A stretch of 9,673 bases of DNA from CAYMRB01 sp964392615. Its GTDB lineage: Bacteria; Planctomycetota; UBA8108. The stretch lies in contig CAYMRB010000395.1 of the NCBI GenBank assembly GCA_964392615.1, positions 1-9,673 on the forward strand. The letters are read 5' to 3'. Position numbers and translations under genes: made by a program. Of the stretch, positions 1 through 7,680 are shown piece by piece (position 1 is the stretch's first letter; each line of letters starts with the position of its first letter). The notes beneath the pieces are model-generated. The model was not told the origin of the DNA, made no database searches, and was given only the letters and a program-made list of their open reading frames with translations.

Positions 1-3000
1 ACTTGACGACGACCTTGCCGCTCGCGCTGCGGCCGAAGGTCTCAGGGGCGTACATCTCCTCCGCCTTCGTCGGTGGGACGACGAAGACGCCGGGCGTCGT
101 CGCGCGGGCGACGTACGAGTACTCGTGGACGCCGGCCCACAGGTACGACGCGAACGCCTCGCAGCGCTCGTCGCGGAGGTTCTGGTGTTCGTACCATGTG
201 CGCCACCACCAGCCCCGATAGCGCCGGCTGGACCTACCGCGACCGCGTCCGCCACGGACCTCTTTCTTCTCGGGCGGAATCTCTCCCGTGACCGCCAGCG
301 CTGGATTCAGCGCCTCGAGACCGGCCGGCAGCGGATCGACCAGCGCGACGTGGTAGCGTCGCGTCGGCGCGACCATCGTCAGGCGCACGCGGACCTCGGC
401 GCCGAGTCGGATGTGCCATGTGCCGTCGTCGTCGCGACGCACATCGTCAGGATCGCCGATGGCTTCGTACGACCGCTCGACGGTGAAGCCGTGGTCGGCC
501 GCCTTCAGCTGCAGATCGGTCGGCGCGTACTTCAGGCCGAGTCGATAGTAGAGCCGCCCCTTGCCCTCCTTCTCGAGGATCAGGTCCTGCGCACCCTTCG
601 CGCTCGTCAGCGTTGCCATCGGGATCGACACGTGGTGGCGATCCGTCGTGCGGCCGCGGAACGACTGGTCGCCGACGTATCCATCGCCGAGCCACGCCCG
701 CGCGACGAAGTACGGCGTCTCCTTCTCGTACACGGCGAAGTAGCGATCGAGAGCCAGGAGCACGAACGCGTTCTCCTGCGTGTTGCGCCAGCGACCCTGC
801 TTGCGATGTGCGAGGAGTCCGCGGACGACCTTCGGGATCAGATCGCTCTGCGGCTTCGCCGCGATCAGCGCGTCGAGGAGGACCGCGTCGGTGCGGCGTC
901 TCGAGTGGAGCAGCAGATGCGTGCCGTCGGAATACGCCGTCGCGAACTCGGCGGTCGACGCGGTCTCGCTCACGCGTTGTCCGACGTGACGCAGGATCTT
1001 CGCTCGCTGCTTCGTCGACCCGGCATCGCCGGTGAGCGTCGCGAGGAGCCAGCCGCTCGCCTCGAGCGCCAGCTTCTTCGGGCCGATGCGGTCGACCATG
1101 TTCCGCGCTTCGACCAGGGCTGCGAGCGGCGTGCCGCTGTCGCCGGCCATCAGCTTGCGGACGTAGAGCGCGTAGGCGCGGATCGACCACTTGCAGCTCT
1201 CCGGGTAGTCGTCCGGGAAGTGCTTGTCGATCTCCGCGACGTACTTCGCCGAACGCTCGAACATCGGATCCGGAACGCGGAAGCCCTTCTGACGTGCGCG
1301 CGTGAGCGCGTGTGCGACATGCACGCCGATGTACGGCCACGACTTGCCGGTGCGGCGCCAGAAGCCGAAGCCACCGTCGTCGCGCTGCAGCCTGCCGAGC
1401 TTCTCGATGTCGCGACCGACGGCCGCGATGAGCACTTCGGGCTCCGGCAGGCCATCGGCCTCGAATGCCTGCAGCACGTCGCGCAGGGCGGCGACGGTCA
1501 GCACGCGCGACGAGACCTGCTCGGCGCAGCCGTACGGGTAGTCGAGGATGTAGATGACCGCATCGGTCAACGCGTGGAGCGCCGTCGACGACGTCGTAAT
1601 CTCGAGTCCGCCGTACTCCTTGACGACGTCCGCGGGCGGGGCGATCGGCTGCACGACCGTCAGGTCGTCCGGCGCGCCTGGCGTGCCGCCGATCTCGCCG
1701 TACGTCGCGAACGCCTCGGTCGTCGCGGGCGTCCAGACGGGGATCGTCACCGCGGCTGCGTCGGCCCAACGACCCGACGCGGCGCCGATCTGCACGCGCG
1801 CCGTACCAGCGAGCTCGGTCGTCGCGGGGAAGCGGACCTCGACACGATCCGACGCCGGCACGGTCACGCGACGCCCGCTGCCCTCGAGTACCCGCAGGTT
1901 CGCGGTGCGCAGGGCGACGTCGACCGTCATCGGCTCTTCCGTCTGATTCTGCAGGACGACGGGCAGCTCGAAACGGTCGCCGAAGTTCAGGAAGCGCGGC
2001 GCGGACGGTCGCACCATCAGCGGCAGCCGCACGGTGAGCGAGCTCTCACCAGCGCCGCACTGCTTGCCGCCTGCGACCGCGTACGCGATGACGCGGTAGC
2101 GCGTCAGGCTGTCGGGCAGCTCGATCTTCACACGCGCGTAGCCGTCCGCGTCCGTCGGCGTCGCCGGTGCGAACACCGCGAGCGCGTCGAAGTTCTCGCG
2201 CAGATCGATCGGCTGTGGCGCTGCGGCCCCGGAGCCCCGACTGGCGCCCAGCTTCTTGGCCTCGCCCTTCGCCCTTCGGGCTCGCGCCGGGACGGCGCCG
2301 CGTGCGCCGAGCGCTGAGGCAGTCTCGGCCACCGCGCCGTCCTCGGCGTCGAGACCGGCCGCGGGCGGGGCCTGGGCGAAGCGTTCCTCGGCTTTCGCGA
2401 GCTGGACGTACCGACGCAGGTGAAGGTCGCGCACGCCGGAGGAACGATCGGTGTAGAACACCTTCAGCGGATCGGCGAGCGAGAAGCTCGTCAGCGCGAG
2501 AATCGCCTCGTCGACGACGACGACCGCGACTTCCGCGTCGGCCAGCGGTTTGCCGTCCGCGTCGCGCACCTGCACGTCGACGAATGTCTCGCCGCCCGGC
2601 TCGATCGCCTTCTGCCGCGGCTTCGCGGCCACCGCGAGCTTGCGCGCGTGTGGCGGCACGGAGAGGCGGATCGATCCCGACGCGTACGCCGGTCGCTTCG
2701 GCAGCCGTTCGTTCTCGACGCCGTCGTCCTCGGTGCGCGTCGCAGCGCCGACGAGGTCGACCTGGACCTGAAGGTTCGGGACGTGGCCCTCCTCGATCTT
2801 CACCTCGACGGTGTGCGTGCCCTTCTCGAGCCGCACGCGTCGCGTCTCGACGACGCCGGTTCGGCGCAGGGTGACGACGCCTTCCGCCGGAGCGAACGGC
2901 GCCTCGACGAGCACCTTGGCGACATCGCCGGCGCGGTATTCCTCGCGATCCGGGATCAGCGTGACTTTCTCCTGCTCGACGCGGCGCGCTTTGGGTCGCT

Positions 3001-6000
3001 TGCCGCCCGCGACCCAACGCGTCAGCTCGCTCCGATTGCGGCGCCCCTGCGCGTCGGCGATCGTCGCGCGAATGCGGTACGTGCCGCCCTCCAATCCCGG
3101 GAACAGCGTCTCGATGGGATCAGCGGTCGACACGATCTCACGCTTGTGGATGACGGTCTCCTCCTCGATCCACTCGCCCTTGCGTTGTCGCCAGTCGACG
3201 CGCACGCACTCGATCGACACTTTCGTGTCCGGCGCTGCCTTGCCGTCGATGTCGGTGACGATCGACTCGATCGGCAGCGGCTGGCCCTTTTCGACGAAGT
3301 AGCGTTCGCCGCGCAGGCCGACGTAGAGGCTCGCCGGATGGACGAGCAGGTTCGCGCTCGCCGCCCACGCCTGGCGGTTGACGTCGGAGACCGACGCTTG
3401 CGCCGAGACGCTCATCGGCAGCGGCGGATCGACCGCGTCGAAGTCGACGCGCAGTCGATGGACGCCGCTGGCATCCGTGCTGCCCGAGTAGGTCTTGCGC
3501 GTCACTCCGGGGCCGCTGCGTCGGCCACCGTGTCCCCAGCGGAACCACGGCTGCCACGTGCCGAACACGAAGCCGCTGCGGTTTGGCGGCGTGTAGCTGC
3601 CCGGTGTGGAAGTGACGCTCCACTGGACGGGCGCGCCCGGCAGCGCACCGCCAGCGTAGTAGCTCGCGCGCACCGACACTTCAGCGTGGCCGCCGACGAG
3701 GTGCGGTCCGTCACTCGCCTGCGCCGAGACCTCGAATTCGGGGCGGCGGAACTCTTGGATCTTGAAGTAGTGCGTCCGCGAGTCGCCGCTCAGGGAGCGC
3801 GTGCCGATCGCCTTGAACGAGATGCGACCCGAGCCGAGGTTGACGTCGTCGGGAAGATCGAACGAGAAGTCGAACCCGCCGAGCGCGTTGAGCTCGAGCT
3901 GGCCCTTCGCGAGCTCGTTGCGTCGCGGACCGGTGACCGTGTAGGCGACGTTCAGGACCGCGTCGCCGAGCCCCTCGACATCGCCCTTCGTGCCGGGGGT
4001 CGTGCGGCGGATCCAGCCCTTGACGTGCACCTTCTCGCCGGGCTTGTACATCTTGCGATCGTCGAAGATGAACCAGCGCAGGCGATCGTGCAGCTTCGTC
4101 TTCCACCACGAGCCGCTCCGGACACGGCCGTAGGTGGACTCGGGCAGGAGTGCGAGGTCGTCGCCCCGGCGCGCGAGGATGATGCCCGATGCGCGATTCT
4201 CGGTGCCCTCGAGCGCGAAACGCACGACGCCCTTCGAGTCGGTCCTTCCCTTCAGCCCTTGCGGGACGACGCTCACCTCGACCCCCTCGAGCGTGCTGCC
4301 GTCTTCGAGCGCGTTCGCCCACACCCAGAGGCCCTCGTGGTCGGCGAATGCATCGAGCGCGATGTCGGTGTGCTGCGCCCACGTGATGATGCGTTGCCTG
4401 CGGCGCGGGTCCGGCTGCTTCTCAGGGTCGACGACGATCACGAGGTGACGACCACCGCTCTTGATCGCGTCGCTCAGGTCGAGGCGCGTCTCGGTGAGCT
4501 CGTCTCTCTTGCCGTTCGTGGCGACGAGCGTGTCGAGCACCTCGCGACCGGGCGCCGGGCGGTCCTTGGCGTTGTAGCGGTTGACCTCGTATCGGTAGGT
4601 GCGATAGGCCGGGAAGTCATCCGGTGACACGCTGTACGCGCGCAGCCGAAGACGCTCGTGATTCGTCGAGAAGACCGACAGGCCCGGCGGCCCCCACGGA
4701 TCGAGCACCGTCACCGCGCCGGCCGTCGACTGCAGTATCGGGCGAGCCTCGCCGACGCGGAACGTCAGCGTGACGTCCTTGCCGAGCGTCTGGTCGAAGC
4801 GGTCGCGCAGCGATCCGTCGATCGTGACGCGATACTTCGTGCTGCCCGAGACAGCCGCGCGCAATTGCAGGCGCTGGCCCCACGCCGCGGCGCTCAGCGC
4901 CGGCACCTCCGGGTCGAAGCGGAAGAGCGATTCGTTCAGCGTCTCCGTGTCGACCGGATTCGAGAACTCGACGTGAAACGGAGCGTTCGGCGGGCAGTTC
5001 TTGCTGTTGCGGTTCCAACCGCAGTAGTGCGCCGTGACGACGAACGGACCGTGCGTCGTGAACTCGTGCGTCCAGGCCTTCGCCGTCGTGCGCGGGCCCT
5101 CGGCGGACGGTGCGCCGGCTTCGAGCTCGATCGTCACGCGAGTCTGGGCGGGCAGCTTCTTACGCAGGCGGAACGCGACCCAGCGGTCGTCCTCCTGGTC
5201 GCCGGTGATCCTCGCGATTCTCTCGTCGGCCGCGATCTCGTCCGCCGTCGCCATGCGCACCGGCAACCGGCGTCCGCTGGCGCGAACGGCGGTGAACTCG
5301 AGAATCGCCTTCGCATCGATGCGCTGGTCGAAGACGAGGAGCATCAGCGGGTCGCGCGCGACAGCGTCGCCGGACGGAAGCACGGTGGTGACGCGCGGCG
5401 TAGGAGTCGTGAACGTCCACGTCGCCGCCTGCGCGAGCGTGCCGCCCGTCGCCGATCGCGTGCCGGCGGGCACCGAGACGCGATACGTCGTCGCCATCGG
5501 GAAGCGCGTCCGCGCCGGCGAGCCATGGGGCACCGTCTCGCCACGCGGCTCGAAGAGCAGCGTGCGCGTGCCGACCCAGCGCCAGGCGCCGTTCGGCGTC
5601 GGCTCGAGCCGCACCGGAATCTGCGCGGCGAGCGATGCGTGCGTGTCGATCGCGACCATCGGCTGCGAGAACGTGATGCTCAGATGCGGCGCGAGGTCGA
5701 TGTCGCCCTCCGGCGAGAAGCGCACGACTTCGAGCGGGCCGACCGGCGGCTTGTTCGGAGCGTCGCGATCGCTCGGCGGCGGGAACGGCGCGTCGATCGT
5801 CTTGCCAGTGCGCGGCGCCGGCTTCGATCGCTTGCGGAACGCGAACGGCGCGCGGCGGGCGGACTCGTCGTCGAGCTTCGGCAGCCGGTCCAGCACACGC
5901 CGCGTGTCGGCGTCGTCGAGCGCGGCCGCGTCAGCGTTGGCCGGACGCGGCGCGGCATCGTCCTTGGCCGTCTTCGGATCGGCGGCGCCGACGCGGAACT

Positions 6001-6124
6001 CGAGGCCTTTCGGCTTCTCGCGCTCGTCGGCGGAGAGGGAAAGGCAGGCGAGAAGCGCACCGCAGACGTAGAGCATGGCGCGACCGCGCGACCGATCGGC
6101 CGTGGGAGAAAGGAGAGGCAGCAT
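1..6124 (-). CDS. Bacterial alpha-2-macroglobulin family protein (C-terminal end off window)
   Basis: This is a large exported protease-trapping protein. It is open for 2041 codons from ATG at 6124 to the left edge with no stop. The family carries a bait region that proteases cut and an internal thioester that then captures the protease covalently. Visible parts in order: export signal (about 1-32, with a basic stretch DRSRGR, hydrophobic core and possible lipobox LLAC ending at Cys27); a Pro/Asp/Lys-rich stretch to about 125; Ig-like macroglobulin domains, including FSQPM near 156; the MG motif YKPGEKV at about 693-699; more MG domains to about 1205; the bait-like linker 1217-1308; the A2M core starting RENFDALAVF at 1309; thioester CAEQ at 1533-1536; TED end motif WRNTQENA around Gln1783; and a C-terminal domain with WWW at 1972-1974 ending PPTKAEEMYAPETFGRS. 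The last few residues are missing. GGAG lies 8 bases before this ATG; an internal Met17 is a weaker start. E. coli YfhM is a shorter relative. The upstream neighbour is a DUF4405 gene on the same strand; no pbpC is visible. Family assignment is firm; lipidation is inferred. Confidence 0.95.
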   Translation of the reverse strand, partial: MLPLLSPTADRSRGRAMLYVCGALLACLSLSADEREKPKGLEFRVGAADPKTAKDDAAPRPANADAAALDDADTRRVLDRLPKLDDESARRAPFAFRKRSKPAPRTGKTIDAPFPPPSDRDAPNKPPVGPLEVVRFSPEGDIDLAPHLSITFSQPMVAIDTHASLAAQIPVRLEPTPNGAWRWVGTRTLLFEPRGETVPHGSPARTRFPMATTYRVSVPAGTRSATGGTLAQAATWTFTTPTPRVTTVLPSGDAVARDPLMLLVFDQRIDAKAILEFTAVRASGRRLPVRMATADEIAADERIARITGDQEDDRWVAFRLRKKLPAQTRVTIELEAGAPSAEGPRTTAKAWTHEFTTHGPFVVTAHYCGWNRNSKNCPPNAPFHVEFSNPVDTETLNESLFRFDPEVPALSAAAWGQRLQLRAAVSGSTKYRVTIDGSLRDRFDQTLGKDVTLTFRVGEARPILQSTAGAVTVLDPWGPPGLSVFSTNHERLRLRAYSVSPDDFPAYRTYRYEVNRYNAKDRPAPGREVLDTLVATNGKRDELTETRLDLSDAIKSGGRHLVIVVDPEKQPDPRRRQRIITWAQHTDIALDAFADHEGLWVWANALEDGSTLEGVEVSVVPQGLKGRTDSKGVVRFALEGTENRASGIILARRGDDLALLPESTYGRVRSGSWWKTKLHDRLRWFIFDDRKMYKPGEKVHVKGWIRRTTPGTKGDVEGLGDAVLNVAYTVTGPRRNELAKGQLELNALGGFDFSFDLPDDVNLGSGRISFKAIGTRSLSGDSRTHYFKIQEFRRPEFEVSAQASDGPHLVGGHAEVSVRASYYAGGALPGAPVQWSVTSTPGSYTPPNRSGFVFGTWQPWFRWGHGGRRSGPGVTRKTYSGSTDASGVHRLRVDFDAVDPPLPMSVSAQASVSDVNRQAWAASANLLVHPASLYVGLRGERYFVEKGQPLPIESIVTDIDGKAAPDTKVSIECVRVDWRQRKGEWIEEETVIHKREIVSTADPIETLFPGLEGGTYRIRATIADAQGRRNRSELTRWVAGGKRPKARRVEQEKVTLIPDREEYRAGDVAKVLVEAPFAPAEGVVTLRRTGVVETRRVRLEKGTHTVEVKIEEGHVPNLQVQVDLVGAATRTEDDGVENERLPKRPAYASGSIRLSVPPHARKLAVAAKPRQKAIEPGGETFVDVQVRDADGKPLADAEVAVVVVDEAILALTSFSLADPLKVFYTDRSSGVRDLHLRRYVQLAKAEERFAQAPPAAGLDAEDGAVAETASALGARGAVPARARRAKGEAKKLGASRGSGAAAPQPIDLRENFDALAVFAPATPTDADGYARVKIELPDSLTRYRVIAYAVAGGKQCGAGESSLTVRLPLMVRPSAPRFLNFGDRFELPVVLQNQTEEPMTVDVALRTANLRVLEGSGRRVTVPASDRVEVRFPATTELAGTARVQIGAASGRWADAAAVTIPVWTPATTEAFATYGEIGGTPGAPDDLTVVQPIAPPADVVKEYGGLEITTSSTALHALTDAVIYILDYPYGCAEQVSSRVLTVAALRDVLQAFEADGLPEPEVLIAAVGRDIEKLGRLQRDDGGFGFWRRTGKSWPYIGVHVAHALTRARQKGFRVPDPMFERSAKYVAEIDKHFPDDYPESCKWSIRAYALYVRKLMAGDSGTPLAALVEARNMVDRIGPKKLALEASGWLLATLTGDAGSTKQRAKILRHVGQRVSETASTAEFATAYSDGTHLLLHSRRRTDAVLLDALIAAKPQSDLIPKVVRGLLAHRKQGRWRNTQENAFVLLALDRYFAVYEKETPYFVARAWLGDGYVGDQSFRGRTTDRHHVSIPMATLTSAKGAQDLILEKEGKGRLYYRLGLKYAPTDLQLKAADHGFTVERSYEAIGDPDDVRRDDDGTWHIRLGAEVRVRLTMVAPTRRYHVALVDPLPAGLEALNPALAVTGEIPPEKKEVRGGRGRGRSSRRYRGWWWRTWYEHQNLRDERCEAFASYLWAGVHEYSYVARATTPGVFVVPPTKAEEMYAPETFGRSASGKVVVK
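1517..1528 (-). other. Thioester motif CAEQ of the alpha-2-macroglobulin
   Basis: On the minus strand these four codons read Cys1533-Ala-Glu-Gln1536, preceded by DYPYG. This is the CxEQ motif of thioester proteins, in which the Cys thiol and the Gln side chain form the reactive bond. Both reacting residues are present, so the protein is predicted to be a trapping-competent form rather than a thioester-less paralogue. Confidence 0.92.
2201..2476 (-). other. Bait-like linker of the alpha-2-macroglobulin
   Basis: Residues 1217-1308 sit between the MG segment ending DEAILALTSFSL and the A2M core starting RENFDALAV, where the bait region of this family lies. The stretch is low in complexity, rich in Ala, Gly, Pro, Arg and Lys, and lacks the beta-strand pattern of its flanks. 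Its second half (about 1274-1296) holds eight Arg or Lys in 23 residues, which would suit trypsin-like proteases. The role is inferred from position and composition. Confidence 0.6.
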
Positions 6125-6213
6125 GGAGATCTCCGGTGAAGCGGTGTTCGTGTGCGAGCGCAGACCCGGGGGCGCTGCGGGGGCGAACCGACTCCAGTAG
6201 ACACGATGAGAGG

Positions 6214-6227
6214 GGGGCGGTTGCCCC
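6214..6227. repeat. Short GGGGC/GCCCC hairpin
   Basis: GGGGC at 6214-6218 pairs with GCCCC at 6223-6227 around the loop GGTT. On the minus strand it is not followed by a T run, so it does not look like a classical terminator. It lies just two bases from the 12-bp palindrome at 6230-6241. In such GC-rich DNA a 5-bp stem can arise by chance. Confidence 0.3.
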
Positions 6228-6229
6228 GA

Positions 6230-6241
6230 AACTGGCCAGTT
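6230..6241. promoter_or_regulatory. Perfect 12-bp palindrome AACTGGCCAGTT, possible operator
   Basis: The sequence AACTGGCCAGTT is its own reverse complement and lies about 105 bases upstream of the alpha-2-macroglobulin start. A perfect 12-bp palindrome in a short non-coding gap is a plausible binding site for a dimeric regulator. I cannot name the regulator, and no second copy was noticed in the window. Confidence 0.35.
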
Positions 6242-6330
6242 CGTGATGTCGGTCACACGAGGGGATTCGACGCTCACGGGAGAATGATAGCGTCTCGACG
6301 GCTACGGCATCGCGTCGCCGCCCTGCGTCG

Positions 6331-7551
6331 CTACTCGGCCGGATCGAGTACGTCGAGCAGGTCGCGCGGATAGATCGACAGCTCGTCCGCGATCGTGCGC
6401 AGGGTCGCGTCGGGGTCAGCGTCGACTCCCGCGGCGCGCAAGATCGCGGTCGTCGTGTCGAGGTCGAGCCCTTCGGTGTCGCAGTGCTCGGCGAGGGTGC
6501 GGCGGCCGAATCCGCCGCGACCCTGGCCGCCGCGACCTGGACCGCCGCGGCCCGGACTGCCAGCGGCCGGTTTGTCGGTCGACGGCGCGCTCTCGGCGGC
6601 GGGTTCCGGGGGGCTCGCAGCGTCGGCTTCGGAATCCGCGCCGACACACGGGCCCTCATGGTCGCACGGCGGAGGTTCCGGATCAGGCGTGTCGGTATCG
6701 TCCTCGACCGCGTCGGCGGTCGGTGTCGGTGCGTGATCACAGCCCGTGCCGCCGCCGCCGCGTCCTGCGCCGCCGCCAGCGGCATCGCAACCGCCATGTC
6801 CGGCATCGCCGCCACCGCAGCCTGCTGCGGCAGTGTCGCAACCGCCACGTCCGCGTCCCGCTGCGGCAGTGTCGCAACCGCCACGTCCACGTCCCGCGGC
6901 GGCAGTGTCGCAACCGCCACGTCCACGTCCCGCGCTGGCACTGTCGCAGCCGCGTCCGGCACCTCGACTTCTACCGGGCGCTGCGGTCAAGTTGCAGCCG
7001 GCGCCGCCGGCGGCGACCTCGCGATCGCCGCAGCCTCGTCCCGCGCCGCGCCCTCTGCCGGTACCGCGCCCGCGTCCCGCGACAGCCGCTTTTCCAGATC
7101 GACCGCCGCAACGTTCGACGTCGCTGGCGACGGCTTCTCCCGGCTGCGCGGCCCAGCCGTGCTTGATCTCGGCCTGCCAGTCGAGCAGCGCGGTCACCGG
7201 CTTCAGCTCGCCCAAGGTCGCCCACGCCAGGCCGCCACAGACGAGAAGCGCCAGCACGAACTCGCGTCCCGGCCCGCGCTCCCGGTTGCGGAAGTAGCTC
7301 ATCAGCGGCCGCCAGTTCACCCAGAGGTGGATGACGCTCGCCAGAATGAAACAGGCCGCGAACACGATGTGGAGCGCTTCCCAACGCGCCTTGGTGAATC
7401 CCCAGAGCGTCCAGCCCGTGTCGTGTGCGAACCAGCCCGGCGGCTTGACGAACAGTGCGATTCCCGAGGCCAGCAGGACAAGAAACGAGAACGCCGCCAG
7501 GAGCGACGCGAATCGGCGAGCGCCGAAGCGGGGACGCTTGGTATCACTCAT
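6331..7551 (-). CDS. DUF4405 membrane protein with Gly/Cys-rich repeat tail
   Basis: This 406-residue protein starts with a DUF4405-type membrane domain of unknown function. Three helices are visible: about 14-35, 59-79 and 98-116. Features typical of the family are SGIALF, KPPGW, WTLWGFTKARWEALH and IHLWVNWRPL. His61 and His75 lie in helix 2. Basic residues before helix 1 and between helices 2 and 3 put the N-terminus inside and the tail outside the cytoplasm (inferred). From about 148 the tail is Gly/Arg/Ala-rich with 13 Cys, eight of them as Cys-Asp, and includes three near-identical 12-residue repeats. An acidic Pro-rich stretch and a GRGG stretch follow. The last 56 residues (RTLAEHCDTEGLDLD onward) are a small helical domain like that at the end of other DUF4405 proteins. 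ATG at 7551 is chosen because AAGG lies 9 bases upstream and the membrane domain follows directly; a TTG at 7686 would add 45 unlikely residues. The function is unknown. It lies divergent from the kinase and upstream of the alpha-2-macroglobulin. Confidence 0.87.
   Translation of the reverse strand: MSDTKRPRFGARRFASLLAAFSFLVLLASGIALFVKPPGWFAHDTGWTLWGFTKARWEALHIVFAACFILASVIHLWVNWRPLMSYFRNRERGPGREFVLALLVCGGLAWATLGELKPVTALLDWQAEIKHGWAAQPGEAVASDVERCGGRSGKAAVAGRGRGTGRGRGAGRGCGDREVAAGGAGCNLTAAPGRSRGAGRGCDSASAGRGRGGCDTAAAGRGRGGCDTAAAGRGRGGCDTAAAGCGGGDAGHGGCDAAGGGAGRGGGGTGCDHAPTPTADAVEDDTDTPDPEPPPCDHEGPCVGADSEADAASPPEPAAESAPSTDKPAAGSPGRGGPGRGGQGRGGFGRRTLAEHCDTEGLDLDTTTAILRAAGVDADPDATLRTIADELSIYPRDLLDVLDPAE
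6827..6934. repeat. Three tandem 36-bp repeats inside the DUF4405 gene
   Basis: Three units follow head to tail at 6827-6862, 6863-6898 and 6899-6934, differing at only a couple of positions. Degenerate units flank them on both sides (about 6779-6826 and 6935-6960). The length is a multiple of three, so each unit adds 12 residues, GRGRGGCDTAAA in circular order, without breaking the frame. This fits recent expansion by slippage or recombination of a coding minisatellite. There are no spacers, so it is not a CRISPR array. Confidence 0.9.
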
Positions 7552-7595
7552 CGTGTGCGACCTTTCGCAGGGTGCAGGCAGAGGACAGAGACCGA

Positions 7596-7613
7596 GGATC
7601 GCGCTGGCGATCC
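7596..7613. repeat. 7-bp hairpin in the predicted DUF4405 leader
   Basis: GGATCGC (7596-7602) and GCGATCC (7607-7613) are perfect inverted arms around a 4-base loop. If transcription starts near 7622, as the sigma-54 candidate implies, the hairpin lies at about +10 to +27 of the leader, some 45 bases before the ATG. It could stabilise the message or be a binding site for a dimeric protein. There is no T run, so it is not a terminator. Confidence 0.4.
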
Positions 7614-7633
7614 GACGCGGGCAGCGTTTCGAC

Positions 7634-7648
7634 GCAAAGCCCGTTCCA
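7634..7648 (-). promoter_or_regulatory. Candidate sigma-54 (-24/-12) promoter for the DUF4405 gene
   Basis: On the minus strand the bases read TGGAAC-GGGCT-TTGC. Against the consensus TGGCAC-N5-TTGC this matches nine of ten defined positions and keeps the required GG and GC exactly ten bases apart. It would start transcription near 7622, about 70 bases before the DUF4405 ATG at 7551. The divergent operon encodes an NtrC-type regulator, the class that activates such promoters. It is a motif match only. Confidence 0.5.
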
Positions 7649-7657
7649 GGGCCGACC

Positions 7658-7664
7658 GTTGCGC
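7658..7664. promoter_or_regulatory. Outlying GTTGCGC half-site
   Basis: GTTGCGC is an exact inverted match to GCGCAAC at 7681-7687 and carries the same TTGCGC core as the dyad at 7681-7695. It lies 31 bp, about three helical turns, from the right-hand TTGCGC at 7690-7695 and in the same orientation. This may be an extra half-site for the same regulator. The assignment rests only on sequence repetition. Confidence 0.35.
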
Positions 7665-7680
7665 CGCCGCTCGATCGACT

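Larger units (their letters stand above)
6125..6330. other. Intergenic gap between DUF4405 and alpha-2-macroglobulin genes
   Basis: These 206 bases separate two genes that both run leftward. They hold a perfect 12-bp palindrome, an adjacent 5-bp hairpin, and one TATCAT hexamer on the minus strand (6284-6289) that could be a -10 box but has no convincing -35 partner. I see no strong terminator: no GC hairpin is followed by a T run on the minus strand. Read-through from the upstream gene is therefore possible, and a separate promoter is not excluded. Confidence 0.5.

Noticed and set aside
447..1769. Minus-strand open frame of 440 codons inside the alpha-2-macroglobulin
   Set aside because: It lies in a shifted frame of the same strand and is almost pure Arg, Gly, Asp and Ala. 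The overlapping alpha-2-macroglobulin frame holds the thioester motif and conserved C-terminal domains.
2272..2280. CCCTTCGGG hairpin with a stable tetraloop type
   Set aside because: It lies inside the alpha-2-macroglobulin coding region in the Arg/Lys-rich linker, and such short GC stems are common in this DNA; no T run follows.
125..6139. Very long open frames on the plus strand (125-2317, 2420-4627, 4658-6139)
   Set aside because: They are in exact codon register with the minus-strand alpha-2-macroglobulin, so a stop there needs TTA, CTA or TCA codons in that gene, which are rare at this base composition. Their translations are Arg-rich with no recognisable domain, while the minus strand gives a complete conserved family.
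6779..6960. CRISPR array
   Set aside because: The 36-bp repeats abut each other with no spacers and encode a repeating peptide in frame.
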